Below, one piece after another: positions 1 through 7,350 of a stretch of 64,000 bases of DNA. This stretch comes from Micromonospora lupini. Lineage in GTDB: Bacteria > Actinomycetota > Actinomycetes > Mycobacteriales > Micromonosporaceae. Below the pieces are notes generated by a model. The model made no database searches, was not told where the DNA came from, and worked only from the letters and a program-made list of their open reading frames with translations. The position numbers were made by a program, and so were the translations under genes. Positions within the stretch are counted from its first letter, which is position 1. The number at the start of each line of letters is the position of its first letter. The stretch spans positions 1,493,001 through 1,557,000 of the forward strand of contig NZ_JAPENL010000002.1 in the NCBI RefSeq assembly GCF_026342015.1. Direction: 5' to 3'.

Positions 1-551
1 ACTACCCCCTTGAGCAGTACGTCCGGGACGCCAAGATCGACACTCTGTACGAGGGCACCACGGCCATCCAGAGCCTGGACCTGATCTTCCGCAAGATCGT
101 CCGGGACAACGGCAAGGCGCTGCTCGCGGTCTCCGGCGAGATCCAGGAGTTCATCTCCTCCGAGGCTGGCAACGGCCAGCTCAAGGAGGAGCGGCAGGCG
201 CTCGGCAAGGCGCTCGCCGAGATCCAGAGCATCCTCGGTGTGCTGACCGGCTGGCTGGGCGAGGCGCAGGGCGGCGACACCCGCGCGCTCTACAAGGTCG
301 CCCTGAGCAGCCGGCGGTTCCTGCTGGCCATCGGTGACCTGGTCGTCGGTTGGCTGCTCCAGAAGCAGGCCGACGTCGCCCTCAAGGCGCTGGCCGGCGA
401 CGTCTCCGCCAGCGACAAGGCGTTCTACACCGGCAAGGTGGCCGCCGCCCGATTCTTCGCCCGTGAGGTGCTCCCGCGCATCGGCGCCGACCGGCGGATC
501 ATCGAGGGCGCCGACCTCGACATCATGGACCTCCCGGAGGAGGCCTTCTGA
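1..551 (+). CDS. Acyl-CoA dehydrogenase, C-terminal part (cut by window start)
   Basis: Only the last ~182 residues are present; the reading frame is open from base 3. The visible YEGTTAIQSLDLIFRKI stretch is the acyl-CoA dehydrogenase segment that carries the catalytic-base glutamate (YEGT) and helps bind FAD. It is followed by a helical extension of about 150 residues, as in the long bacterial acyl-CoA dehydrogenases that have an extra C-terminal domain. Family members oxidise acyl-CoA thioesters to trans-2-enoyl-CoA and pass electrons to ETF. The substrate cannot be judged from this fragment. A strong hairpin about 55 bases after the stop marks the end of the transcript. Confidence 0.85.
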   Translation, partial: YPLEQYVRDAKIDTLYEGTTAIQSLDLIFRKIVRDNGKALLAVSGEIQEFISSEAGNGQLKEERQALGKALAEIQSILGVLTGWLGEAQGGDTRALYKVALSSRRFLLAIGDLVVGWLLQKQADVALKALAGDVSASDKAFYTGKVAAARFFAREVLPRIGADRRIIEGADLDIMDLPEEAF

Positions 552-876
552 CCGTGCCACGGCACACCTGAAGGTTCCGGGTCGCACCACCCGGTAACCC
601 GCGCCGACGGCCGGCGGGCACCTGTCCCGTCGGCCGTCGCCGTCCTCCCACGGACAGCGCAGACGATGACGCATGCCCGACCTGCCCGGCCCCGGCCTGC
701 CTGGCATCGGGTACGGCGAAAACGCCCGACAGCGACGTTTGTCGGACCAGCCGCTGCCGGCGCGAAGCTGGGGCATTGTGCGAACCGGGTCGGGTAGGTC
801 GGCGGCTGGACGGGTAACCGTCGCGTGACCTCGAAAGGGAACGCCCAGAGCCACCGCACGGGGGAGTGCAGCGCAC
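552..876. other. Intergenic region, 325 bp, with a terminator
   Basis: No convincing gene on either strand. It holds a strong GC-rich hairpin at 605-639 (listed separately) and then about 235 bases leading to the DUF6458 gene at 877, which presumably contain its promoter; I could not pick convincing -35/-10 boxes. Confidence 0.6.
605..639 (+). terminator. Hairpin terminator after the acyl-CoA dehydrogenase gene
   Basis: Arms CGACGGCCGGCGGG and CCCGTCGGCCGTCG pair at 13 of 14 positions around a 7-base loop. There is no T-run, which is usual for actinobacterial terminators. Confidence 0.6.
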
Positions 877-1146
877 ATGGGTGTAGGTAGCGGCATCTTT
901 CTGATCGCGCTTGGCGCGATCATGACCTTTGCGATCAGGGCAAACGTCTGGTGGATAGACCTGCGCGCGGTCGGCTGGGTGTTCATCCTGGCCGGGCTGG
1001 CCGTGCTGCTGACCACCCTCTGGTTCTGGCAGGACCGGCGCAAGCGGGCCCGGACCCTCATCGTGGAGGAGAACCGGCTGTCTCATCCGACGGCGATGAT
1101 GCCGCCGCCGCCGGACCCGCCGCCGCCGACCGCGCCACCGTCCTGA
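877..1146 (+). CDS. DUF6458 family small membrane protein (copy 1)
   Basis: 89 residues. The N-terminus MGVGSGIFLIALGAIMTFAI is a first membrane helix. A second helix (about residues 30-50, GWVFILAGLAVLLTTLWFW) follows, then a basic stretch (DRRKRAR) and a Pro-rich tail. This two-helix layout, with GxGxxIFLIALGAI at the start and a GWxxxxAGxxxLL second helix, is the actinobacterial DUF6458 family, whose function is unknown. A paralogue starts at 1850. The gene ends just before a bidirectional terminator shared with the convergent phosphatase gene. Confidence 0.8.
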   Translation: MGVGSGIFLIALGAIMTFAIRANVWWIDLRAVGWVFILAGLAVLLTTLWFWQDRRKRARTLIVEENRLSHPTAMMPPPPDPPPPTAPPS

Positions 1147-1171
1147 CCTCCGCACGCCCGAGCGCGCACGC

Positions 1172-1200
1172 CTGAGCCACCCGCCCGGCGGGTGGCTCAG
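1172..1200. terminator. Bidirectional terminator between convergent genes
   Basis: Perfect 12-base arms CTGAGCCACCCG and CGGGTGGCTCAG around a 5-base loop. It serves the DUF6458 gene on the plus strand and overlaps the stop codon of the minus-strand phosphatase gene. Confidence 0.7.
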
Positions 1201-1736
1201 CCGCGTGCCGTGTGCCGTTGCGCGACAGGCGCCCCGCCTCGCCCCCACTCCGTCCAGGTGGCCACGCCGCGGTGCACCGCCAGCTCGGCGGTCCGTAAAC
1301 CCTCCTCGTCCGACGTCTCCGGGTCGAGAAACGCGGACAGCAGCGAGACGCCCGGATTGTGGGCGATCAACAGCACCACCCGAGCCGTCGGATCGGCGGT
1401 GCGCACCAGCGCCAGCAGTTCCTCGGGGTGGGCGTCGTACGCGCCAGGCTCGTAGCGGACGGTAGGGCGGGGACCGGTCGGCCCACCCTCAGGCGGCGAG
1501 CCGGCCATCCCCATCGCCACCCCGTGCCAGGTCTGCCGGGTGCGCCGGGCGGTCGAGCAGATCACCACGTCGGGCAGTAGATCGTGGTGGGCCAACCAGG
1601 CGCCGGCCGCCGCCGCGTCGGCCTCCCCGCGTGCGCTGAGCGCCCGCTCGGCGTCGTCCGTGCCGTCGTCGCCCTGTTCGGCCTTCGCGTGCCTGAGCAA
1701 CACCAGTGTCCGCGTCTCGGGGTGACTGTCCGTCAT
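1197..1736 (-). CDS. Histidine phosphatase family protein (SixA-like)
   Basis: 179 residues. An LLRHAKAE motif near residue 15 is the RHG-type catalytic signature of the phosphoglycerate-mutase-like histidine phosphatases, in the RHA form typical of SixA phosphohistidine phosphatases. The second conserved histidine lies in LLIAHNPGVS (about residues 120-130). CSTARRTRQTW provides the conserved arginine segment. The family dephosphorylates small phosphoesters or phosphohistidine; the substrate here is unknown. It is flanked by two DUF6458 genes, one convergent and one divergent. No strong ribosome site is seen upstream of the ATG. Confidence 0.85.
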   Translation of the reverse strand: MTDSHPETRTLVLLRHAKAEQGDDGTDDAERALSARGEADAAAAGAWLAHHDLLPDVVICSTARRTRQTWHGVAMGMAGSPPEGGPTGPRPTVRYEPGAYDAHPEELLALVRTADPTARVVLLIAHNPGVSLLSAFLDPETSDEEGLRTAELAVHRGVATWTEWGRGGAPVAQRHTARG

Positions 1737-1849
1737 GCCACCAGCTTGCCCGATTGGCGATCTCCCTGCCGGGGTAAGTGCAGGGATGCCGCACCCCCTA
1801 CCAACGGCCGCGGCGCGCCGTACGCCAGGTTAGAGCCGAGGAGCGAGAC

Positions 1850-2137
1850 ATGGGCATTGGTGGCAGCATTTTCCTGATCGCGCTGGGCGCGATCTTCGCG
1901 TTCGCCGTGGAAGCCGACCTGGGTTGGCTGGACCTGGCCGTGGTCGGCTGGGTGTTGATGCTCGCCGGCGTGGCCGGCCTGCTCATCACCCTCTACTTCT
2001 GGAACAGCCGCCGCCGTACGGTGGTCGCCGCCCCGGTCCGCGAGGAGCGCGTGGTGGCCGACCGGGTGGTGCCGGTCCAGGGCGACCAGGTCATGCAGGA
2101 GTACCGCGAGGTGCGTCGGCCGGGCCGCCCGGTCTGA
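1850..2137 (+). CDS. DUF6458 family small membrane protein (copy 2)
   Basis: 95 residues starting MGIGGSIFLIALGAIFAFAV. I chose the ATG at 1850 because GAGGAG lies 6 bases upstream and the protein then aligns with the family N-terminus; the frame is open further upstream (to 1778) without such a site. Two membrane helices (about 4-22 and 32-52) are followed by a basic NSRRR stretch and a Val/Arg-rich cytoplasmic tail. Clearly a paralogue of the protein at 877, with a different tail. Function unknown. Confidence 0.85.
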   Translation: MGIGGSIFLIALGAIFAFAVEADLGWLDLAVVGWVLMLAGVAGLLITLYFWNSRRRTVVAAPVREERVVADRVVPVQGDQVMQEYREVRRPGRPV

Positions 2138-2156
2138 TCCCGCATTCGCACACTCC

Positions 2157-2182
2157 GGGGTCCCGCAGCGTGGCGGGGCCCC
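2157..2182. terminator. Hairpin terminator between convergent genes
   Basis: GGGGTCCCGC and GCGGGGCCCC pair at 9 of 10 positions plus a possible G-U, around a 6-base loop. It lies between the stops of the DUF6458 gene and the hemolysin III gene. Confidence 0.5.
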
Positions 2183-2206
2183 GGCTCGCGTGTGCGGGGG
2201 TCTGCC

Positions 2207-2884
2207 TCAGGCGAACAGTGCGAAGTAGATCGCGATGTGGTGGCACAGCGCCGCCAGCAGGGTGCAGGCGTGGAAGAACTCGTGGTGGCCGAAGACTGCG
2301 GGCCACGGGTTGGGGCGGCGCAGCGCGTAGAAGACCGCGCCGACGCTGTAGATGGCTCCGCCGACGATCAGCAGCACCAGCGCCGCGACACCGCCGCCGT
2401 GCAGGATCTGCGGCAGCATGGCCACCGCCACCCAACCGAGCGCCAGGTAGAGCGGCGCGGAGACCCAGCGCGGCGCGTGCGGCCAGATCACCTTGAGCGC
2501 CACACCGGCCAGTGCGCCACCCCAGACCAGGGCCAGCATCAGGGTGGCCTGCCGGGTCGAGAGCAGCATGACGCAGAGCGGGGTGTACGTGCCGGCGATG
2601 AACACGAAGATCATGCAATGGTCCATCCGGCGCATCACCTGGTAGCCGCGCTCCGACCACACTCGACGGTGGTACAGGGCGCTCGTGCCGAACAGCCCGC
2701 AGACCGTCAGGCTGTAGATGACGCAGCTCACCAGGGGCGCCCAGCCCGGTCGCGTGGCGGCGATCGAGCAGAGCACGATGCCGCAGACCACGGCGACGAA
2801 GAAGGCGTACGTGTGCAGCCAGCCGCGCATCCGGGGCTTGCCGATGTCGACCGGCTTCAGGCGAAGCGGGGCGGAGGTGGTCAC
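2207..2884 (-). CDS. Hemolysin III / PAQR family membrane protein (TrhA-like)
   Basis: 225 residues with seven hydrophobic segments. Family signatures are present: a serine-x3-histidine in GTSALYHRRVW, an aspartate in RMDHCMIFVFIAGTYTP, and the C-terminal GHHEFFHACTLLAALCHH. In the PAQR fold these residues (Ser, His, Asp, two His) form a metal site in the membrane and suggest hydrolase activity. The hemolytic activity in the family name is not established for most members. The start is GTG at 2884. A promoter-like pair of hexamers ends only 6 bases before it, so the mRNA may be leaderless. Confidence 0.88.
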   Translation of the reverse strand: MTTSAPLRLKPVDIGKPRMRGWLHTYAFFVAVVCGIVLCSIAATRPGWAPLVSCVIYSLTVCGLFGTSALYHRRVWSERGYQVMRRMDHCMIFVFIAGTYTPLCVMLLSTRQATLMLALVWGGALAGVALKVIWPHAPRWVSAPLYLALGWVAVAMLPQILHGGGVAALVLLIVGGAIYSVGAVFYALRRPNPWPAVFGHHEFFHACTLLAALCHHIAIYFALFA

Positions 2885-2890
2885 GAGATC

Positions 2891-2918
2891 AGGTTACGGC
2901 ACCGTAGGTTACTTTCAA
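2891..2918 (-). promoter_or_regulatory. Possible promoter of the hemolysin III gene (leaderless)
   Basis: On the minus strand TTGAAA is followed after 16 bases by TAACCT, 6 bases before the GTG start. The spacing fits a SigA-type promoter that starts transcription at or next to the start codon. Read by eye only. Confidence 0.35.
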
Positions 2919-2991
2919 GTAGTCAAGCCGGTGACACCGAGCACCGTCACCGTGAACACCGCGCGGGCACGGCATCGGCGAGGATGAGCGG

Positions 2992-3645
2992 ATGCGGATC
3001 CGACCCGCCGGTGCGCACGCCCTGTTGCTCGACTGCACCGCCCCGGCCGACATCCCCGAGGAGGCCCTTGTCGAAGCGTGGCGGGCCGAGTTGTGGCGCC
3101 GCCGCGAGCACGGTGACCTGAGCGTCGTCGAGATCGTGCCGGCGGCCCGCACCGTCCTGCTCGACGGCCTGCCCGACCCCGCCGCCACCGCCGACCTGCT
3201 GTCCCGCTGGACCCCGGCGGTGACCGCAGCCGCCACTGCCACTGCCACCGCCGACGGCGGCCACAGCGGGGAGGTCGTCGTTCCGGTCGAGTTCGACGGG
3301 CCGGACCTGCCACTGGTCGCCGAGCACTGGGGCGTCGACGTGCCGGCCGTGCTGCGCCGCCTGACCGGCACCCGGTTCCGTGTCGCGTTCTGCGGGTTCG
3401 CGCCAGGATTTCCGTACCTGACCGGGCTCCCCGCCGACCTGGCGCTCCCCCGGCTGCCCACTCCCCGCCCCCGGGTGCCGGCCGGCTCGGTCGCCCTGGC
3501 CGGCCCGTACGCCGGCATCTACCCGAGCGCGTCCCCCGGCGGCTGGCTGCTGGTCGGCCGGACCGACCTGCCCCTCTTCGACGTCGACGGCGACCCGCCC
3601 GCCCGGCTCGGCCCCGGCACGCGCGTCCGGATGGTGGCGACGTGA
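2992..3645 (+). CDS. pxpB: 5-oxoprolinase subunit PxpB (KipI/AHS1 family)
   Basis: 217 residues. The carboxyltransferase domain subunit C,D (AHS1) motifs are clear: FCGFAPGFPYLTGLP near residue 135 and GSVALAGPYAGIYPSASPGG near residue 165. Together with PxpC and PxpA it cleaves 5-oxo-L-proline (pyroglutamate) to glutamate using ATP; B and C are thought to phosphorylate the substrate. First gene of a tight operon: its stop overlaps the GTG of pxpC by 4 bases. An insertion rich in Ala/Thr lies around residues 75-90. Formerly annotated as allophanate hydrolase subunit 1. Confidence 0.9.
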   Translation: MRIRPAGAHALLLDCTAPADIPEEALVEAWRAELWRRREHGDLSVVEIVPAARTVLLDGLPDPAATADLLSRWTPAVTAAATATATADGGHSGEVVVPVEFDGPDLPLVAEHWGVDVPAVLRRLTGTRFRVAFCGFAPGFPYLTGLPADLALPRLPTPRPRVPAGSVALAGPYAGIYPSASPGGWLLVGRTDLPLFDVDGDPPARLGPGTRVRMVAT

Positions 3646-4505
3646 ACCGCGCCGCCGAGATCGAGGTGCTCCGCGCGGGCGCGCTCACCACAGTGCAGGA
3701 TCTGGGCCGACCCGGCTGGGCGCACCTCGGTGTACCTCGCTCCGGGGCCCTCGACCCGACCGCCCTGCGGCTCGCCAACCGGCTGGTCGGCAACCCCGAG
3801 CACGCCGCCGGCCTGGAGATCACGCTTAGCGGCTGCACGCTGCGGCTGACCCACGCCGCCACCGTGGCGATCACGGGCGCCGAGGTGGCGGTGCGGGCCG
3901 GCGACCGTCCGGGCGACACCGGCCGTCCGCTCACCGTTCCGGCCGGGACCGTGCTGCACGTCGGCCCCGCCCGGCGGGGCGTACGGAGTTGGCTCGCCGT
4001 GGCCGGCGGGATCGACGTGCCGCAGGTGCTCGGGAGCCGCGCCACCGACACCCTCGCCGGGCTCGGCCCACCCGTGCTGCGGGACGGCGACCTGCTGCAG
4101 CTCGGCGTGCCACGTGCCGAACCCGCGCCTGTGGACGTGACCGTCGGCCCGCCACCCGCACCCGAACTGCGCCTGAGCGTGCGCCTCGGCCCCCGCGACG
4201 ACTGGTTCACCCCGGGCGCGCTCGACCTGCTGTTCGGCACCGCGTACACAGTCAGCCCGGTCAGCAACCGGGTCGGAGCGCGACTCGCCGGCGCGGCCCT
4301 GCCCCGCGCGGTCGCCGGCGAACTGCCAAGCGAGGGCATCGTGCTCGGGGCGGTCCAGGTGCCGGCGGACGGCCAACCCCTGATCTTCCTCGCCGACCAT
4401 CCGACCACCGGCGGTTACCCGGTCATCGGGGTGGTCACCGACGTGACCCCGCTCGCGCAGGCCCGGCCAGGTACTACCGTCAGATTTCATGGACCTCAAC
4501 GCTGA
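3642..4505 (+). CDS. pxpC: 5-oxoprolinase subunit PxpC (KipA/AHS2 family)
   Basis: 287 residues from a GTG that overlaps the pxpB stop (GTGA). The biotin-dependent carboxyltransferase-like family signatures are present: TTVQDLGRPGWAHLGVPRSG at about residues 16-35, SWLAVAGGIDVPQVLGS in the middle, and VSNRVGARL with LPSEGIVLGAVQVPADGQP later. Partner of PxpB in ATP-dependent 5-oxoproline cleavage. The last 17 bases overlap the start of pxpA, so translation is probably coupled through the operon. Confidence 0.9.
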   Translation: MNRAAEIEVLRAGALTTVQDLGRPGWAHLGVPRSGALDPTALRLANRLVGNPEHAAGLEITLSGCTLRLTHAATVAITGAEVAVRAGDRPGDTGRPLTVPAGTVLHVGPARRGVRSWLAVAGGIDVPQVLGSRATDTLAGLGPPVLRDGDLLQLGVPRAEPAPVDVTVGPPPAPELRLSVRLGPRDDWFTPGALDLLFGTAYTVSPVSNRVGARLAGAALPRAVAGELPSEGIVLGAVQVPADGQPLIFLADHPTTGGYPVIGVVTDVTPLAQARPGTTVRFHGPQR

Positions 4506-5241
4506 CCTGGGCGAAGGATTCGGCATCTGGCGACTCGGTGACGACGACGCACTGCTGGCCCTGGTGACCTCCGCAAACGTGGCCTGCGGCTTCCACGGCG
4601 GTGACCCGTCCACCATGCGGCGGGTCTGCGAGGGCGCGGCGAGGCGCGGCGTCGCGGTGGGCGCGCAGGTCGGCTACCGGGACCTGGCCGGCTTCGGCCG
4701 GCGGCGCATCGCGTACGACTTCGCCGAACTGCGCGACGAGATCACCTACCAGTTGGGCGCGCTGGACGCGTTCTGCCGGCTCTTTCGCACCCGGGTCCGC
4801 TACCTCAAGCCGCACGGGGCGCTCTACCACGCGGCCGCCACCGACGAGTCCCAGGCGGCGGCGGTGGTCGCCGCCGTCAGCGGCCACGACCCCGACATGC
4901 CCGTGCTCTGCCTGCCCGGCTCGACGCTCGCCCAGCTCGCCGTCGGCGCGGGCCTGCCCGTGGTCGCCGAGGCCTTCGCCGACCGCGGCTACCTACCCAA
5001 CGGGTCGCTGGTGCCGCGCGGCGCACCCGGCGCGCTGATCACCGATCCGGAGGAGGTGGCCACCCGGGCGGTACGGATGGCCACCGAACGAACAGTCGTG
5101 GCGGTGGACGGCAGCGTGATCCCCTGCCCGGTGGAGTCGATCTGCGTGCACGGGGACACACCGGGGGCGGTCTCCGCCACCGAGCTGGTCCGCGCCTCCC
5201 TGATCGACGCCGACGTCCCGCTCGCCCCGTTCGCCGCCTAG
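4489..5241 (+). CDS. pxpA: 5-oxoprolinase subunit PxpA (LamB/YcsF family)
   Basis: 250 residues, the usual family length. It begins MDLNADLGEGFGIWRLGDDD, the hallmark N-terminus of LamB/YcsF proteins, followed by SANVACGFHGGDP, RYLKPHGALYH and a C-terminal SICVHGDTPGA. PxpA is a TIM-barrel-like hydrolase that completes conversion of phosphorylated 5-oxoproline to glutamate. The ATG lies inside the end of pxpC. Gene order B-C-A here; the set is complete, so the organism can probably recycle pyroglutamate. The stop codon is directly followed by a short tandem repeat. Confidence 0.92.
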   Translation: MDLNADLGEGFGIWRLGDDDALLALVTSANVACGFHGGDPSTMRRVCEGAARRGVAVGAQVGYRDLAGFGRRRIAYDFAELRDEITYQLGALDAFCRLFRTRVRYLKPHGALYHAAATDESQAAAVVAAVSGHDPDMPVLCLPGSTLAQLAVGAGLPVVAEAFADRGYLPNGSLVPRGAPGALITDPEEVATRAVRMATERTVVAVDGSVIPCPVESICVHGDTPGAVSATELVRASLIDADVPLAPFAA

Positions 5242-5350
5242 GCGTCGAGGACGCGCAGGACGCCGGTCAGGCGTCGGAGCCGCGCAGGGCCGGTCAGGCG
5301 TCGAGGCCGCGCAGCGCCGGTCAGGCGTCGAGGCCGCGCAGGACCAGCGG
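5241..5350. repeat. Four-unit tandem repeat over the 3' end of the NHL/thioredoxin gene
   Basis: Units at about 5241-5269 (29 bp), 5270-5296 (27 bp), 5297-5323 (27 bp) and 5324-5350 (27 bp, partly diverged) share GGCGTCGAGGCCGCGCAGG. Unit 4 is the real end of the minus-strand coding region. The other units are downstream copies, and on the minus strand each would encode a version of LRGLDA followed by a stop (unit 2 reads LRGSDA; unit 1 is frame-disrupted). Confidence 0.75.
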
Positions 5351-7159
5351 AAGCCGGGACGCCGCGCCGTCGACCACCCGCACCGGGACGCCCCAGTCCT
5401 GCCGGGTCAGGTGGCAGGCCGCGTGCTCGACGTCCGCGTCGCAGGTCGCCGCCTGCGCGGTCACCTGGAGCACCCCGCCCGTCGCCTCGCTGTTGAGCAC
5501 CAGCCGACGGGACAGCTCGGTGCCGGTGCCCGCGCCCTCCAGCAGCAGCTCCGGCGGGGACGCGGAGACCACCAGCCGGGTCGACGGCCCGTACGTCTCG
5601 TCCAGCTTCTGCCCCGGCGCGGGCGTGAAGACGATGTCCAACCTCACCTCGCCCGCCGCGACGTCGGTCGGTTTCCGCTCGGTGCGGTGCCGGGGGCCGT
5701 CCACGGTGCTCGCACCGGCCGCCGACAGCGCGCCGGGCGCCAGCCGGGTCAGGCGGTGCGCGGCGGACTCCACCACCAGCACCTCGCCGGCCGGGGTGAG
5801 CACCAGGTCACTCGGCTCGGCCAGCCCGTCCGCGACCGTGGACACCTGGCCGGTGGCCGGGTCGAAGCGGCGCACCGCGCCGTTGTAGGTGTCCGCGATC
5901 AGCACCGAGCCGTCCGGCAGCGCGCACACCCCCAACGGGTGCTGGAGCAGCGCCGACTCGGCCGGCCCGTCCACGTGCCCGAAGTCGAAGAGCCCCTGCC
6001 CGACGGCGGTGCCCAGCACCCCGTTCTCGACGTAGCGAACGGCGCTGGTCTCGCTGTCGGCGATCCAGAGCCGGGCGCCGTCGGCGGAGACGGACAGCCC
6101 CGACGGCTGCGCCATCCACGCCTCGGCCAGCGGGCCGTCGCGCAGCGCCTCGACAGTGGTGCCCGCGTACATGCCGGCGGTCCGCTTGATCGGGTCGAAC
6201 CACCAGAGCTGGTGGATGCCCGCCATCGCGATGATCAGTTTGTCGTCGTACCAGGCCAGGTCCCACGGTGAGGACAGGTCCACCGAGAGCGCGTCGTGCG
6301 CGTGGTCGTCGACCGAGGCCCGCCACTGCCTGCCGCTGCCGGCGACGGTGACCACCTCACCGGACTCCAGCCGTACGCCGCGCAGCAGGTGGTTGACGGT
6401 GTCGGCGACCACCAGGTCGTACCCGGCCACCTCGGCGACGTGCGTGGGCAGCAGGCAGAGGCCCTGTGGCTCGGAGAACGTCGCCGCGGCCGCCGGCCCG
6501 TCGACCCGACCCCGCTCGCCCGAGCCGATGCGGCGCACCGGCGTCTCACCGTCCGGAGCCACCTCGACCAGTGAGTGCCGGGCCGAGTCCGAGACCAGCA
6601 GGTTGCCGTCCGGCAGCAGCACCGCCTTGCCCGGAAAGCGCAGCGCGGTCTCGGGGGCTGGTGGCGGCACGTACGGACCGCTGCCCCGGTGCAGGGTGCC
6701 CTTGGCCTCGTGGGTGGCGATCAGCTCGTCGATCAGCCGGGCCAGCCCTTCGGCGTGACCCTCGCCGGCCATGGTGGCCACCACGTAACCCTCGGGGTCG
6801 ATCACCGACAGGGTCGGCCAGGCGCGGGCCGCGTACTGCTGCCACATGTCCAGCTCGGGATCGTCGAGTACGGGGTGGTGCACGCCGTACCGCTCGACGG
6901 CGGCGACAAGCGCGTCGGCGTCCTTCTCGTGCTCGAACTTCGGCGAGTGCACACCGATCACGACGAGCACGTCGCCGTACTTCTCCTCCAGCGGCCGCAG
7001 CTCGTCGAGCACGTGTAGGCAGTTGATGCAGCAGAAGGTCCAGAAATCAGCGAGGACGATCTTGCCGCGTAGATCCTGCAGGGTCAGGTCCTTGCCGCCG
7101 GTGTTGAGCCACTGCCGGCCCCGTAGTTCGGGTGCCCGTACGCGCGCTGTCGTTCCCAT
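5321..7159 (-). CDS. Thioredoxin-like plus NHL-repeat protein (NHLRC2 type)
   Basis: 612 residues. The N-terminal third is a TlpA/thioredoxin-like domain: RGKIVLADFWTFCCINCLHV (about residues 32-52) carries the CCxxC active-site cysteines, and RAWPTLSVIDPEG gives the cis-proline. It is followed by NHL/beta-propeller repeats (SEPQGLCLL, HPLGVCALPDGSVLIADTYN and similar) and a C-terminal beta domain. The order matches bacterial homologues of animal NHLRC2. No signal peptide is visible, so it is probably cytoplasmic. Role unknown; a thiol-redox function is inferred from the cysteines. The last codons belong to a tandem repeat that continues past the stop. Confidence 0.85.
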   Translation of the reverse strand: MGTTARVRAPELRGRQWLNTGGKDLTLQDLRGKIVLADFWTFCCINCLHVLDELRPLEEKYGDVLVVIGVHSPKFEHEKDADALVAAVERYGVHHPVLDDPELDMWQQYAARAWPTLSVIDPEGYVVATMAGEGHAEGLARLIDELIATHEAKGTLHRGSGPYVPPPAPETALRFPGKAVLLPDGNLLVSDSARHSLVEVAPDGETPVRRIGSGERGRVDGPAAAATFSEPQGLCLLPTHVAEVAGYDLVVADTVNHLLRGVRLESGEVVTVAGSGRQWRASVDDHAHDALSVDLSSPWDLAWYDDKLIIAMAGIHQLWWFDPIKRTAGMYAGTTVEALRDGPLAEAWMAQPSGLSVSADGARLWIADSETSAVRYVENGVLGTAVGQGLFDFGHVDGPAESALLQHPLGVCALPDGSVLIADTYNGAVRRFDPATGQVSTVADGLAEPSDLVLTPAGEVLVVESAAHRLTRLAPGALSAAGASTVDGPRHRTERKPTDVAAGEVRLDIVFTPAPGQKLDETYGPSTRLVVSASPPELLLEGAGTGTELSRRLVLNSEATGGVLQVTAQAATCDADVEHAACHLTRQDWGVPVRVVDGAASRLPLVLRGLDA

Positions 7160-7304
7160 GCCTGTCAGCCTGCCACGCCCTGCCGGCCCGGCCGCCGTGA
7201 CCCGGACGACAGGGGCGAAGTGCCGGTGATCGTTGGCAGCTCAGCAGCGCGATACCCGGCGTGTCGAGTTGCTCAACTGCCACCGATCAAGGAGCAGGCC
7301 AGGC

Positions 7305-7343
7305 GACGGCGGCGGGGCCACGGTTGCCCGTGACCCCGCCGTC
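7305..7343 (-). terminator. Hairpin terminator after the LppU-like gene
   Basis: On the minus strand GACGGCGGGGTCACGG pairs with CCGTGGCCCCGCCGCCGTC around a 4-base loop, with a 3-base bulge. It lies 7 bases after the stop codon of the gene ending at 7351. Confidence 0.6.
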
Positions 7344-7350
7344 GGTGGGT

